Source: Pseudomonas sp. Z8(2022) (GTDB lineage Bacteria; Pseudomonadota; Gammaproteobacteria; Pseudomonadales; Pseudomonadaceae). From it: 64,000 bases of DNA. The translations under genes and the position numbers were made by a program. The DNA is taken from the NCBI RefSeq assembly GCF_025837155.1, contig NZ_CP107549.1, forward strand, positions 62,001-126,000, in the 5' to 3' direction. Positions within the stretch are counted from its first letter, which is position 1. Every line of letters starts with the position of its first letter. The notes beneath the pieces are model-generated. The model did not search any database, was not told where the DNA came from, and worked only from the letters and a program-made list of their open reading frames with translations. Below are positions 30,132 to 38,784 of the stretch, piece by piece.

Positions 30132-31342
30132 GCGTGCTTCTCCTGGTTGTCCTGCATGTGGTGCATCACGGTCTGCATGTCCTTGTCGCCACGACCGGAC
30201 AGGTTGATCACCATCAGGTGATTCTTGGGCAGGCTGGGTGCACGTTTGAAGGCTTCGGCCAGCGCGTGAGACGACTCCAGCGCCGGGATGATGCCTTCCA
30301 GGCGGCAGCAGTGGTGGAAGGCTTCGAGGGCTTCGTCATCGCTGATCGGCACGTATTCGACGCGCTTGATCTCGTGCAACCAGGCGTGTTCCGGGCCGAC
30401 GCCGGGGTAGTCGAGGCCGGCGGAAATCGAATGGGCATCGGCGATCTGACCGTCCTCGTCCTGTAGCAGGAAGGTACGGTTGCCGTGCAGCACGCCCGGC
30501 GCGCCACCAGCCATGCTCGCCGCATGCTTGCCGGTGTCGATACCGTGGCCGGCCGCCTCGACGCCAACGATCTGCACGCCTTGGTCATCGAGGAAGGGGT
30601 GGAACAGGCCGATGGCGTTGGAGCCGCCGCCGATGCAGGCCACCAGCGAGTCGGGCAGGCGCCCTTCCTTCGCCAGGATCTGCTCGCGCACTTCGTTGCC
30701 GATCACCGACTGGAAGTCGCGCACCATGGCCGGGTACGGATGCGGGCCGGCGGCGGTGCCGATCAGGTAAAAGGTGTTGTGGACGTTGGTTACCCAGTCG
30801 CGCAGGGCTTCGTTCATGGCGTCCTTGAGGGTGCCGGTGCCGGCGGTGACCGGGATCACCTCGGCGCCGAGTAGCTTCATGCGGAAGACGTTGGCCTGCT
30901 GGCGGTCGATGTCGGTGGTACCCATGTACACCACGCACTGCATGCCGAAGCGCGCGGCCACGGTGGCGGTAGCCACGCCATGCATGCCGGCGCCGGTCTC
31001 GGCAATGATGCGTTGCTTGCCCATGCGTTTGGCCAGGAGGATCTGGCCAATGCAGTTGTTGATCTTGTGCGCGCCGGTGTGGTTCAGGTCTTCGCGCTTG
31101 AGGTAGATCTTCGCTCCACCGAAGTGCTCGCTCAGGCGCTCGGCGTAATACAGCGGGCTGGCGCGGCCGATGTAGTCGCGCTGGAAGTAGGCGAGCTCTT
31201 CGAGGAAGGCCGGATCGTTCTTGGCCTTCTCGTATTCGGCGGCCAGTGAATTGATCAGCGGCATCAGGGTTTCGGCGACGAACTGACCACCGAAACGGCC
31301 GAACAGGCCGCGGGCGTCGGGGCCGGTGCGAAATGAGGTCAT
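30128..31342 (-). CDS. trpB: Tryptophan synthase beta subunit
   Basis: A 404-residue PLP enzyme that joins indole and serine. The PLP Lys is in [10 protein letters not shown] (Lys93), the phosphate-binding loop is GGGSNAIG and the alpha-contact residues are intact. In Pseudomonas trpBA is induced by indoleglycerol phosphate through TrpI, from the trpI-trpB intergenic region; here that region is split by a DUF3060 gene, but a LysR-type box remains 104-118 bp upstream of the start codon. Confidence 0.97.
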   Translation of the reverse strand: MTSFRTGPDARGLFGRFGGQFVAETLMPLINSLAAEYEKAKNDPAFLEELAYFQRDYIGRASPLYYAERLSEHFGGAKIYLKREDLNHTGAHKINNCIGQILLAKRMGKQRIIAETGAGMHGVATATVAARFGMQCVVYMGTTDIDRQQANVFRMKLLGAEVIPVTAGTGTLKDAMNEALRDWVTNVHNTFYLIGTAAGPHPYPAMVRDFQSVIGNEVREQILAKEGRLPDSLVACIGGGSNAIGLFHPFLDDQGVQIVGVEAAGHGIDTGKHAASMAGGAPGVLHGNRTFLLQDEDGQIADAHSISAGLDYPGVGPEHAWLHEIKRVEYVPISDDEALEAFHHCCRLEGIIPALESSHALAEAFKRAPSLPKNHLMVINLSGRGDKDMQTVMHHMQDNQEKHA

Positions 31343-31445
31343 GGCGTGCTCCTTGTCGACAGCGCGGGGCTGGCCGGGCGAGTGAGAGATGGGGCCATTC
31401 TAGCCCCATGCGGCCCAGCGAAAAGCGATTTGATTGAGCTTATTC

Positions 31446-31460
31446 GTCAGAAAAACTCAC
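31446..31460. promoter_or_regulatory. LysR-type (probable TrpI) box upstream of trpB
   Basis: GTCAG-AAAAA-CTCAC is an imperfect dyad with the LysR T-N11-A layout, 104-118 bp before the trpB ATG, a suitable distance for activation of trpBA. A near-identical copy is beside trpI. Confidence 0.5.
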
Positions 31461-31580
31461 AGGTGTGAACTGTGCGTCAGGGCACATTTCCGGATGCTCC
31501 GCTGGACGGCGCAGAACTCGGCAGCGCCTGATCAGTCCCAGCATCTGCGGCCGTGGGGTCGTTCTATCAGGGAGAAAGCG

Positions 31581-32072
31581 ATGCGCAAGGTATTGGCGGC
31601 GGGCGTGATGGTGGCGGCTTGTGCGGCACAGGCGCAGACACTGGATCTGCATGGCATCGGCGTATCACGCGAGGTTCCATGCAAGGGGCTCGATGTGAGC
31701 GTCACCGGCAACGGCAATCAGTTCCGCCTCACCGGCGACTGCGGCCAGGTCGAGGTCAACGGCTCCGAACAGCAGGTGAGTTTCGGCAAGGCCGCCGGTC
31801 TGGTGGTCACGGGCGTGAGGAACCGCATCGAGGCCGAGCGCGTCACCAGTCTCGAGGTCAGTGGCAGCGAGCACAACCTTGAAACCGAGGTGAGCGGCGA
31901 TGGCGGGCAGGCGGCGTCGGTTGCCATATACGGCGAAGGCAACGTGCTCGATCTCGACCTCGGCGGTCCGGTACTGATCGAGATAAACGGTCTCAGCCAG
32001 CAACTGACCTGGAGCGGCGATGAGCCGCAGATCGAGACCACAGGCGTCGATCACCGTATCAGGCAGGACTGA
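31581..32072 (+). CDS. DUF3060 periplasmic repeat protein
   Basis: A 163-residue exported protein with a signal peptide ([19 protein letters not shown]). After it come irregular beta repeats of the N-x-N/G-N type ([55 protein letters not shown]) as in DUF3060 proteins, which likely fold as a beta-solenoid. One disulfide is possible (Cys in EVPCKG, TGDCGQ). The start ATG follows GGGAGAAAG. It sits between trpB and trpI, where a bare promoter region is usual. Function unknown. Confidence 0.75.
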   Translation: MRKVLAAGVMVAACAAQAQTLDLHGIGVSREVPCKGLDVSVTGNGNQFRLTGDCGQVEVNGSEQQVSFGKAAGLVVTGVRNRIEAERVTSLEVSGSEHNLETEVSGDGGQAASVAIYGEGNVLDLDLGGPVLIEINGLSQQLTWSGDEPQIETTGVDHRIRQD

Positions 32073-32125
32073 TCGGCGCGGCAGGTTGGCGCCCGGCGGT
32101 GAACGTGATTAGATGGCGTCGAATC

Positions 32126-32140
32126 GTCAGAAAAAATCAC
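32126..32140. promoter_or_regulatory. Second LysR-type box, next to trpI start
   Basis: GTCAG-AAAAA-ATCAC differs at one position from the copy upstream of trpB. It ends 6 bp before the trpI ATG, so binding here would repress trpI; it may also simply be the original trpI leader. Confidence 0.45.
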
Positions 32141-32146
32141 CTCTCC

Positions 32147-33028
32147 ATGAGCCGCGACCTGCCACCACTCAATGCCCTGCGCGCCTTCGAGGCGGCCGCC
32201 CGACTGCAAAGCGTCAGCCGCGCCGCCGAGGAGCTGCACGTCACCCACGGCGCGGTCAGCCGGCAGATTCGTGTGCTCGAAGAGCAGCTCGGCCTCGGTC
32301 TGTTCGAAAAGGATGGCCGTGGCGTCAAGCTCACCGCCGCCGGCCTGCGCCTGCGCGACGCCACCTCGGAAGCCTTCGAGCGCCTGCGTGATACCTGCGC
32401 CACGCTGCGCCGCGAAACCGAGGAACGTCCCTTCGTCCTTGGATGTCCGGGCAGCCTGCTGGCGCGCTGGTTCATTCCGCGTCTCGATCGCCTGCAGCGC
32501 GAGTTGCCCGAGCTGCGCCTGCAGCTATCGGCCAGCCAGGGCGAGCTGGACCCGCGCAGCGCAGAGGTGGACGCCACCCTGCTGTTTGCCGATCCGCCCT
32601 GGCCGGCCGACATGCAGGTGTTCGAGCTGGCGCCGGAGCGCATCGGCCCGGTGCTCAGCCCGCGCTACGGCAACCATGCGCAGTTGGCTGCTGCGCGGCC
32701 CGAAGCGCTCTACGCCGAGCCGCTGCTGCATACCACCTCGCGCCCGCAGGCCTGGCCGCAGTGGGCGCAGGCCCAGGGGCTGGCGCCCGAGCGCCTGCAG
32801 CAAGGCCAGGGTTTCGAGCATCTCTACTATCTGCTGGAAGCTGCTGCGGCGGGGCTCGGTGTGGCCATCGCGCCGCAGACGCTGGTCGCCGATGATCTGC
32901 GCGCCGGGCGTCTGGTCGCGCCCTGGGGCTTCGTCGAAACCAGTGGCTACCTGGCGCTGTGGACGCGCCGCGCCGACCCACGCAGCGAGCGCCTGGCGCA
33001 CTGGTTACGCAAAGAGCTGGCGGCCTGA
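32147..33028 (+). CDS. trpI: LysR-family activator of trpBA
   Basis: A 293-residue LysR protein that strongly resembles P. aeruginosa TrpI from its opening ([20 protein letters not shown]) through [20 protein letters not shown] and [14 protein letters not shown]. TrpI activates trpBA when indoleglycerol phosphate accumulates. The start at 32147 matches that protein. Usually trpI is directly divergent from trpB; here a DUF3060 gene lies between them, on the same strand as trpI. Confidence 0.93.
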   Translation: MSRDLPPLNALRAFEAAARLQSVSRAAEELHVTHGAVSRQIRVLEEQLGLGLFEKDGRGVKLTAAGLRLRDATSEAFERLRDTCATLRRETEERPFVLGCPGSLLARWFIPRLDRLQRELPELRLQLSASQGELDPRSAEVDATLLFADPPWPADMQVFELAPERIGPVLSPRYGNHAQLAAARPEALYAEPLLHTTSRPQAWPQWAQAQGLAPERLQQGQGFEHLYYLLEAAAAGLGVAIAPQTLVADDLRAGRLVAPWGFVETSGYLALWTRRADPRSERLAHWLRKELAA

Positions 33029-33123
33029 GCACGACAGCGCTGGCCGGCTGCCAACGCGATAGATGACACTTGTGCCGGGCAGGCTAGTCTGAAGGAGAAC
33101 CTACAAGTCACAGGAGCTCCGCC

Positions 33124-33339
33124 ATGACCGACCACCACACCTACAAGAAGATCGAGATCGTCGGCTCGTCTCGTACCAGCATCGAAGATGCCATCGAAAA
33201 CGCGCTGGCCGAGTGCGCCAAGAGCGTACGCAACATGGACTGGTTCGAAGTGATCGATACGCGCGGCCATATCGAGAATGGCAAGGTCGGCCACTATCAG
33301 GTCACGCTGAAGATCGGCTTTCGCCTGAGCGATAGCTGA
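33124..33339 (+). CDS. Dodecin flavin-binding protein
   Basis: A 71-residue protein with the dodecin layout of one helix against three strands (YKKIEIVGSSRTSIEDAIEN, MDWFEVIDTRGHIENG, YQVTLKIGFRL). The Trp in MDWFEV is the residue that stacks on flavin. Dodecins form hollow 12-mers that store riboflavin, FMN or CoA-related ligands. Preceded by an AGGAG ribosome site. Confidence 0.9.
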   Translation: MTDHHTYKKIEIVGSSRTSIEDAIENALAECAKSVRNMDWFEVIDTRGHIENGKVGHYQVTLKIGFRLSDS

Positions 33340-33780
33340 TGCCGTGGGCGTCGAGGAAGGCGAAGAAGGCTTCACGGCTGGAATAGCGCGGCTGGTAGCC
33401 GAACTCGTCTTTCAGGCGCTGATTGCTCGGCACCGGCCGATAGCGCAGAAAGTCCAGTTGCTCCGGGCCGTACTGACTCAGCCCCAGCGGCTTGAGCAGG
33501 CGTAGCGCGCCGGCGATGCTCTGATGACCAGCCACGCCGAGACCTTTGGCGCGTCGTTCGGCCTGCTCGACAGCGGCCTGGTGCAGGAGGAAGTGCCGCT
33601 GCAAACCCAGCCGCGCCAGCCTCAAGCTGTTGACCCAGGGTGGCGAACCGTTGGGCCACCTATGCTATGCCACGGTCGGCAACAGATCGATGTTCACCAT
33701 CTTTACCTGCGTGTATTTCGAGCAGGCGGGACTTCGAGGCGTTCATCGCGCGCAGGCTGCGGGCATTGCGTGAACCGGCA
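33302..33780 (-). pseudogene. Decayed region with a C-terminal remnant of an SDR-type NAD-dependent epimerase
   Basis: The minus-strand frame 33302-33625 ends with an epimerase-like C-terminus (GLSQYGPEQLDFLRYRPVPS, then RLKDEFGYQPRYSSREAF), overlapping the 3' end of the dodecin gene. The Rossmann cofactor domain and most of the gene are missing. On the other strand, 33625-33779 reads as part of a second, unidentified protein (CYATVGNRSMFTIFTCVYFE...) that needs a one-base shift near 33732 to continue to its stop. Both readings suggest erosion of earlier genes. Confidence 0.5.
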
Positions 33781-33852
33781 CGATGACCCCGTGCTGGCCT
33801 GGGCTGGCGACAGGCTGGGCTGGGGGGGACTGAGCGGCCCCGCTTTGCTGCC

Positions 33853-35082
33853 TCAACCGAAGAACCAGTAGGTAACGCTGATTGCGGCGATGACGCCAGC
33901 CAGTTCCGCCAGCAGGGCGCAACCTACTGCGTGGCGCGCACGCTGGATACCGACCGCACCGAAGTACACCGCCAGCACGTAGAAGGTGGTTTCCGTACTG
34001 CCCTGGACGATCGCCGCCGCCAGCGCGGGAAAGCTGTCCACGCCATGGGTCTGCATGGTTTCGATCAGCATCGCGCGTGCGGCACTGCCGGAGAACGGCT
34101 TGACCAGGGCCGTGGGCAGCGCGTCGACGAAGCGCGTGTCCCAGCCGAAGGTTTCCACTATCCAGCGGATGCCGTCGAGGCCGAACTCCAGCGCACCGGA
34201 AGCGCGTAGCACGCCTATGGCGCAGAGCATCGCCACCAGGTAGGGCAGCAGGCTCTTGGCGATATCGAAGCCCTCGCGTGCGCCCTCGATGAACTGTTCG
34301 TAGACCTTGACCTTGCGCAGCGTGCCAACCAGCAGGAAGGCGAGGATCACGCCGAACAGGGTGAGGTTGCCGAGCAGCGAGGACAGGGCTGCCAGTGCCG
34401 TGGCGCTGAGCCCGGCCAGCAGGGCCATGAAGCCGCCGAGTAGCAGTGCGCCGGGAATCAGATAGGCCAGCACCACCGGGTCCCACAGGCGCAGACGTTG
34501 CATCAGTGCCACCGACAGCAAGCCCACCAGGGTCGAGGCGCTGGTTGCCAGCAGGATTGGCAGGAACACCAGGGTCGGATCTACGGCGCCCTGTTGCACG
34601 CGGTACATGAAGATCGATACCGGCAGCAGGGTCAGTGACGAGGCATTGAGCACCAGAAAGAGAATCTGTGCATTGCTTGCGGCGAGCTTGTCCGGGTTAA
34701 GTTCCTGCAGGCTGCGCATGGCTTTGAGGCCGATAGGCGTGGCGGCGTTGTCCAGGCCCAGGCCGTTGGCGGCGAAGTTCATGGTGATCAGTCCCAGCGC
34801 AGGATGGCCGCGCGGCACTTCCGGCATCAGGCGGGCGAATAGCGGGCCCAGCACGCGGGCCAGGCTATCCACCAGGCCGGCCTGCTCGGCGATGCGCAGG
34901 AGGCCGAGCCACAGGGTCATGGTGCCGAACAGCAACACCATCACTTCCACTGACAGCTTGGCCATGGCGAACAGGCTCTCGACCATGGCACCGAATACCG
35001 TCGGGTCATCGCCGATCAGCCAGCGGGAGAAGCCCGCGACCGCTGCCACCAGAAAAAAGCTCAGCCACAGGCCATTGAGCAT
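33853..35082 (-). CDS. SpmA-SpmB-type nucleoside-recognition (Gate) membrane protein
   Basis: A 409-residue integral membrane protein made of two Gate/nucleoside-recognition halves, equivalent to fused SpmA and SpmB: the first around GHPALGLITMNFAANGLGLD-N and the second around KSLLPYLVAML and PFSGSAARAM. About ten hydrophobic segments. Homologues occur in spore formers and widely in Proteobacteria; substrate is unknown. It stands alone, with decayed sequence downstream. Confidence 0.85.
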   Translation of the reverse strand: MLNGLWLSFFLVAAVAGFSRWLIGDDPTVFGAMVESLFAMAKLSVEVMVLLFGTMTLWLGLLRIAEQAGLVDSLARVLGPLFARLMPEVPRGHPALGLITMNFAANGLGLDNAATPIGLKAMRSLQELNPDKLAASNAQILFLVLNASSLTLLPVSIFMYRVQQGAVDPTLVFLPILLATSASTLVGLLSVALMQRLRLWDPVVLAYLIPGALLLGGFMALLAGLSATALAALSSLLGNLTLFGVILAFLLVGTLRKVKVYEQFIEGAREGFDIAKSLLPYLVAMLCAIGVLRASGALEFGLDGIRWIVETFGWDTRFVDALPTALVKPFSGSAARAMLIETMQTHGVDSFPALAAAIVQGSTETTFYVLAVYFGAVGIQRARHAVGCALLAELAGVIAAISVTYWFFG

Positions 35083-35212
35083 GCTGCACCCCCTCGTCGT
35101 TCTGGCGGGGGATGATAACGCGTCGACCCGTTCCGTGGGCCTCGGGAAAATTGCCGCTCCTCAGCGATCTCGCTGTGGCAGCGCGTCCCTGCGTGGAACA
35201 GCCGGCATCTTC

Positions 35213-35674
35213 CTAGTACCAGTTCGGATCGCTGCGCAGCTGCTCCATCAGCATCTTGCGGACTTCCTCGTCCGGGTCGCCCAGCCAGCGCAGGGTCGCG
35301 TGTTCACTGGGGGCGCGATCCTCCGGCAGGCCTTCCGGTACCTGCACGTAAAGCGCATAGGCGTCGTCGTCCTCCCACTCGAAGGCGAGGTAGGCGCGCT
35401 GGCTGAAACATCTCTGGGCTTCGCACACCTGGCCGACCAGGTAGCGATCGTTATCGGCTTCCAGCGCCTGCATGGGGGTGGAAAGGCCGCTGAGATTGAT
35501 CAGCCAGTCCGGCAGGCGCTCTTCATCCTTGACCAGATCCTGCCAGGCTTCACGGTACTCGGTATTGCTGCTGAGCAGCTCGCCCGGATGGAAGCTGGCG
35601 TCGTGATCGGCGGCCTGAGCCGCCAGGGCGCCGCCCAATAGCAGGGCGGCAGCGATGGCGTGGATCGAATGCAT
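35213..35674 (-). CDS. Ivy-like periplasmic lysozyme inhibitor family protein
   Basis: A 153-residue exported protein with a signal peptide cleaved near AQA-AD. The core matches the inhibitor-of-vertebrate-lysozyme family: PDWL, then YLVGQVCEAQRC followed by SQRAYLAFEWEDDDAYALYV. In classical Ivy the disulfide loop that enters the lysozyme active site reads CKPHDC; here it is CEAQRC, lacking the His, so activity on C-type lysozyme is uncertain. It is downstream of DUF1328 and a small membrane protein gene, 10 bp from the former. Confidence 0.75.
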   Translation of the reverse strand: MHSIHAIAAALLLGGALAAQAADHDASFHPGELLSSNTEYREAWQDLVKDEERLPDWLINLSGLSTPMQALEADNDRYLVGQVCEAQRCFSQRAYLAFEWEDDDAYALYVQVPEGLPEDRAPSEHATLRWLGDPDEEVRKMLMEQLRSDPNWY

Positions 35675-35684
35675 TTACGTCTCC

Positions 35685-35849
35685 CTACATCCGTGGGCGG
35701 CGGCCCATCACGAACGAGATGATGAACAGCACCAGGAACACAACGAACAGGATCTTGGCGATACCTGCAGCGGTGCCGGCAATACCACCGAAGCCCAGTA
35801 CAGCGGCGATGATGGCGATGATCAGGAATGTGACTGCCCAACTAAGCAT
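35685..35849 (-). CDS. DUF1328 (YtjA-type) small membrane protein
   Basis: A 54-residue protein with two hydrophobic helices joined by a Gly-rich turn ([40 protein letters not shown]) and a basic C-terminus. This is the complete DUF1328 family pattern. The chosen ATG follows GGAGAAACACC. Lies between the Ivy-like gene and a 65-aa membrane protein gene, likely one transcript. Function unknown; relatives are often stress-induced. Confidence 0.85.
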   Translation of the reverse strand: MLSWAVTFLIIAIIAAVLGFGGIAGTAAGIAKILFVVFLVLFIISFVMGRRPRM

Positions 35850-35868
35850 GGTGTTTCTCCTTGATGGA

Positions 35869-36066
35869 TCAGTGGGTAATGGCCCAGGTAGGCCAGGGGT
35901 CTTGCGCGTTGCTTGATACCGTTGGCTGGGGAGCGGCGCCCGTGGGCAGCTCCAGCTCGGCGGTGTTTCGGCTCGCGCACAGGGTCTGGCCAATCAGCAG
36001 GACGCTGGCGAGCATCAGGCTGAGCAGAAGCAGCAAGCTGGCAAGTACCAGAGCAACTATCCACAT
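35869..36066 (-). CDS. 65-residue single-pass membrane protein, unrecognised
   Basis: One N-terminal hydrophobic helix ([20 protein letters not shown]) followed by a short, Pro/Thr/Gln-containing tail that would face the periplasm. The ATG at 36066 follows AGGAGAACC. It precedes DUF1328 by 19 bp and is the first gene behind a sigma-54-like promoter. I do not recognise a family. Confidence 0.6.
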   Translation of the reverse strand: MWIVALVLASLLLLLSLMLASVLLIGQTLCASRNTAELELPTGAAPQPTVSSNAQDPWPTWAITH

Positions 36067-36164
36067 GGCGGTTCTCCTGTTGCGTTTGAGGCGGATGGCA
36101 AGCATTCCGTCTCTTCCTTTTTTGCATCGCGACCGGTGCATTACCGATCGCCCACCAAGGACAT

Positions 36165-36180
36165 TGCAGTGCTCGTGCCA
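36165..36180 (-). promoter_or_regulatory. Sigma-54 (-24/-12) promoter of the small-membrane-protein/DUF1328/Ivy cluster
   Basis: Read leftward, TGGCACGAGCACTGCA matches the RpoN consensus TGGCACG-N4-TTGCA at all but one defined position with correct GG-to-GC spacing. Transcription would begin near 36153, about 90 bp before the 36066 start codon. An AT-rich stretch lies just upstream (36185-36215), where an activator could bind. The rest of the 36067-36427 gap shows no gene. Confidence 0.7.
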
Positions 36181-36427
36181 GACTTTTCGTTTAAGTAAAA
36201 TCTTTGAAAATCATTGGCTTATGTCGGTGCGTGGCTGTCTGATTGCGGGCATCCTGCCCGAATGAGCTTTTCTGATCGTGCGTTTTGCCCGACGGGCCAT
36301 GGGTTGTGTGGGCCTTGCCGATAGCCAGAGTGGTCGCTCGCCGACTGCGCAGTCGGTATACTCGCTGCGCCCGCGTGCCATGCGGGTTCCGCGCCCAGAA
36401 CAACAACCGCGCCGCGAGTCCGAGCTG

Positions 36428-36832
36428 ATGAACGACTACGAACAGGAAGACCCGATTCCCCAGGGTGACCTTGCCCTGCAGATCACCGCATTGCCGCGCG
36501 AGACCAATGGTTTTGGTGATATCTACGGTGGCTGGCTGGTGTCGCAGATGGATCTCGCCGGTACCGCCATGGCGAGCAAGGTGGCAGGTGGGCGTGTGGC
36601 GACCGTGGCCATCGATCGCATGGCGTTTCTGGTGCCGGTGGCCGTGGGCGCGCAGCTGTCCTTCTATACCCAGGCGCTGGAGATCGGCCGCAGCTCGATC
36701 CAGATGATGGTCGAGGTATGGAGCGACGATCCGCTGTCCAACGAATGGCGCAAGGTCACCGAGGCGGTGTTCGTCTTCGTCGCCATCGACGGCAGTGGCC
36801 GCACCCGCCCGGTACCGCCGCGCCGCGGCTGA
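36428..36832 (+). CDS. Hotdog acyl-CoA thioesterase (YciA-like)
   Basis: A 134-residue hotdog-fold protein. The YciA/BFIT signature is present: TNGFGDIYGGWLVSQMDLAG with the catalytic Asp and GG, then ATVAIDRMAFLVPVAVGAQL. It hydrolyses acyl-CoA. The chosen start gives the family length; an upstream frame back to 36278 is possible but Arg-rich and unlike the family. It is followed 20 bp later by a strong terminator. Confidence 0.85.
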   Translation: MNDYEQEDPIPQGDLALQITALPRETNGFGDIYGGWLVSQMDLAGTAMASKVAGGRVATVAIDRMAFLVPVAVGAQLSFYTQALEIGRSSIQMMVEVWSDDPLSNEWRKVTEAVFVFVAIDGSGRTRPVPPRRG

Positions 36833-36851
36833 TACTCGCAACGAAGTAATG

Positions 36852-36878
36852 AAAACGCCGGCTATAAGCCGGCGTTTT
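36852..36878. terminator. Bidirectional terminator (thioesterase / TRAP binding protein)
   Basis: Perfect 11-bp arms AAAACGCCGGC / GCCGGCGTTTT around a 5-base loop, continuing into GTTTTG, between convergent genes. Confidence 0.9.
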
Positions 36879-36894
36879 GTTTTGCTCCGAGAGG

Positions 36895-37995
36895 TCAGCC
36901 TCGGATGTTGTAGATGTCTTTCTCGTTGCTTTCCGCATAGTCGTACAGACGTTGCAGGTAGGCCTTCTGCTGCTCCCAGACCTTCTTCGCGACCGGGTCG
37001 GCGTTGGCCGAGGCTTCGACCACTTCGGTGGCGACTTCCTTCAGGCGAGCCAGTACTTCGTCAGGCAGGCGACGGACATCGACGCCTTCGGACTTGAGCT
37101 GCTCCATGGCCTCCATGTTCTTGGCGTTGTAGTCGTCGAGCATGTCGCCATTGATCGCGCGAGCGGCGCTGCGAACGATGGCTTGCAGGTCGGCCGGCAG
37201 GGTTTCCCAGGCCTTGAGGTTGACGTCCAGCTCGAACTGTACGCTCGGCTCCTGCCAGCCCGGGGTGTAGTAGTACTTGGATGCCTTGTGCAGACCCAGG
37301 GCCAGGTCGTTGTACGGGCCGATCCATTCGGTGGCGTCGATGGCGCCGGTCTGCAGCGCGGTGAAGATCTCGCCGGCCGGCATGTTGACCACGGTTCCGC
37401 CCATCTTGGTCAGCACTTCGCCGCCCAGGCCCGGGGTGCGCATCTTCAGACCCTTGAAGTCGTCGACCGAAGTGATTTCCTTGTTGAACCAGCCGGCGGT
37501 CTGTACACCGGTGTTGCCGCAGGCCATCGGCAGTACGCCGAACGGTTTGTACACCTCTTCCCACAGCTGCATGCCGCCGCCGTAGTGCAGCCAGGCGTTC
37601 ATTTCCAGTGCGTTGGGGCCGAACGGCAGGGCGCAGAAAAACTGCGCTGCCGGTACCTTGCCCTTCCAGTAATACGGTGCGCCGTGGCCCAGTTCGGCTG
37701 TGCCGCGGGAAACTGCATCGAATACTTCCAGCGCCGGCACCAGCTCGCCTGCAGCGTAAATGCGGACTTTCAGGCGACCGTTACTCATTTCCTCCACGAG
37801 CTTGGCGAAGCGCTCTGCGCCTACGCCTACGCCGGGGAAATTCTTCGGCCAGGACGTAACCATCTTCCAGGTGAAGGTTTGCGAGCTCGAGCCCTCTTGA
37901 GGCGCGGCGGCGCTTTTCGAATCTTCTTTGCAACCAGCCAGGGCGGTTGCGGCAAGGCCTACGCCCGCTGCGGCGAGTATGTCGCGACGTTTCAT
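36895..37995 (-). CDS. TRAP transporter solute-binding protein (DctP family)
   Basis: A 366-residue periplasmic binding protein similar to the TakP-type branch that binds 2-oxo acids or lactate (TFTWKMVTSWPKNFPG, then YYWKGKVPAAQFFCALPFGP and GAIDATEWIGPYNDLALGLH). The N-terminus MKRRDILAAAGVGLAATALAGC has both a twin-arginine pair and a lipobox Cys, so it may be a Tat-exported lipoprotein tethered to a membrane. It is divergent from its probable membrane subunits, 243 bp away. Confidence 0.9.
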   Translation of the reverse strand: MKRRDILAAAGVGLAATALAGCKEDSKSAAAPQEGSSSQTFTWKMVTSWPKNFPGVGVGAERFAKLVEEMSNGRLKVRIYAAGELVPALEVFDAVSRGTAELGHGAPYYWKGKVPAAQFFCALPFGPNALEMNAWLHYGGGMQLWEEVYKPFGVLPMACGNTGVQTAGWFNKEITSVDDFKGLKMRTPGLGGEVLTKMGGTVVNMPAGEIFTALQTGAIDATEWIGPYNDLALGLHKASKYYYTPGWQEPSVQFELDVNLKAWETLPADLQAIVRSAARAINGDMLDDYNAKNMEAMEQLKSEGVDVRRLPDEVLARLKEVATEVVEASANADPVAKKVWEQQKAYLQRLYDYAESNEKDIYNIRG

Positions 37996-38238
37996 TCGAT
38001 GCTCCTTTTTTGTTGTATTGGTCTGACCACGGGATCGCCGGCGTCAAACCCGACCTGAGTAACATAAGGCGGCGACACCCTCAAGCCACGGAAGTGCGAC
38101 TAAAGTTGTAGTGGCATTGCTGATCCGCGCGCAGCCCGCATAAAATCGCCGCCCGCACCCCACAAGGATGCGCTCGGCGCGACGACATGCCAACAGGCTC
38201 GTCGTCATGTCCATAAACCATAACGATAAGGACTCCCT

Positions 38239-38784
38239 ATGTCCGACAAGCCTTCAGTACCCCTCAAGCTTGCATGCCTCATCGACAGCCTTAACGGCTG
38301 GATCGGCAGAGTAATCGCCTGGCTCACCCTGTTCCTGGTCTTAGGTACCGCTGTTGTGGTGGTGCTGCGTTATGGCTTCGGTATTGGCGCCACTGCCCTG
38401 CAGGAGGCCGTTCTCTACGCTCACGCGCTGGTCTTCATGGGCGCTTCTGCCTGGGTTCTGCAGCGTAACGGTCACGTGCGCGTAGACATCTTCTTCCAGA
38501 AATTCAACGGTCGTCGGCAGGCGGTGGTGGAGCTCTTCGGCACACTGTTCCTGCTGCTGCCGGTCTGCCTGTATCTCGGCTGGGCCAGTTGGGACTACGT
38601 GGCCAACTCCTGGGCGACCAAGGAGATTTCCAACGAAACCGGCGGGCTGCATTTCGTCTACCTGCAGAAGAGCATCATCCTGGTGCTGGCTGCGGCCATG
38701 AGCCTGCAGGGCCTGTCCAATCTGATCAAGGCTGCGTACATCATCGCTGGCCGCATTCCGGCGCCGGAGGTGAAGCATGGCTGA
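38239..38784 (+). CDS. TRAP transporter small permease subunit (DctQ)
   Basis: A 181-residue membrane protein with four hydrophobic helices and the DctQ signature around LQEAVLYAHALVFMGASAWV. It partners the large permease directly downstream and overlaps it by 8 bp. With the divergent binding protein it would form a complete sodium-coupled TRAP importer. Confidence 0.92.
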   Translation: MSDKPSVPLKLACLIDSLNGWIGRVIAWLTLFLVLGTAVVVVLRYGFGIGATALQEAVLYAHALVFMGASAWVLQRNGHVRVDIFFQKFNGRRQAVVELFGTLFLLLPVCLYLGWASWDYVANSWATKEISNETGGLHFVYLQKSIILVLAAAMSLQGLSNLIKAAYIIAGRIPAPEVKHG

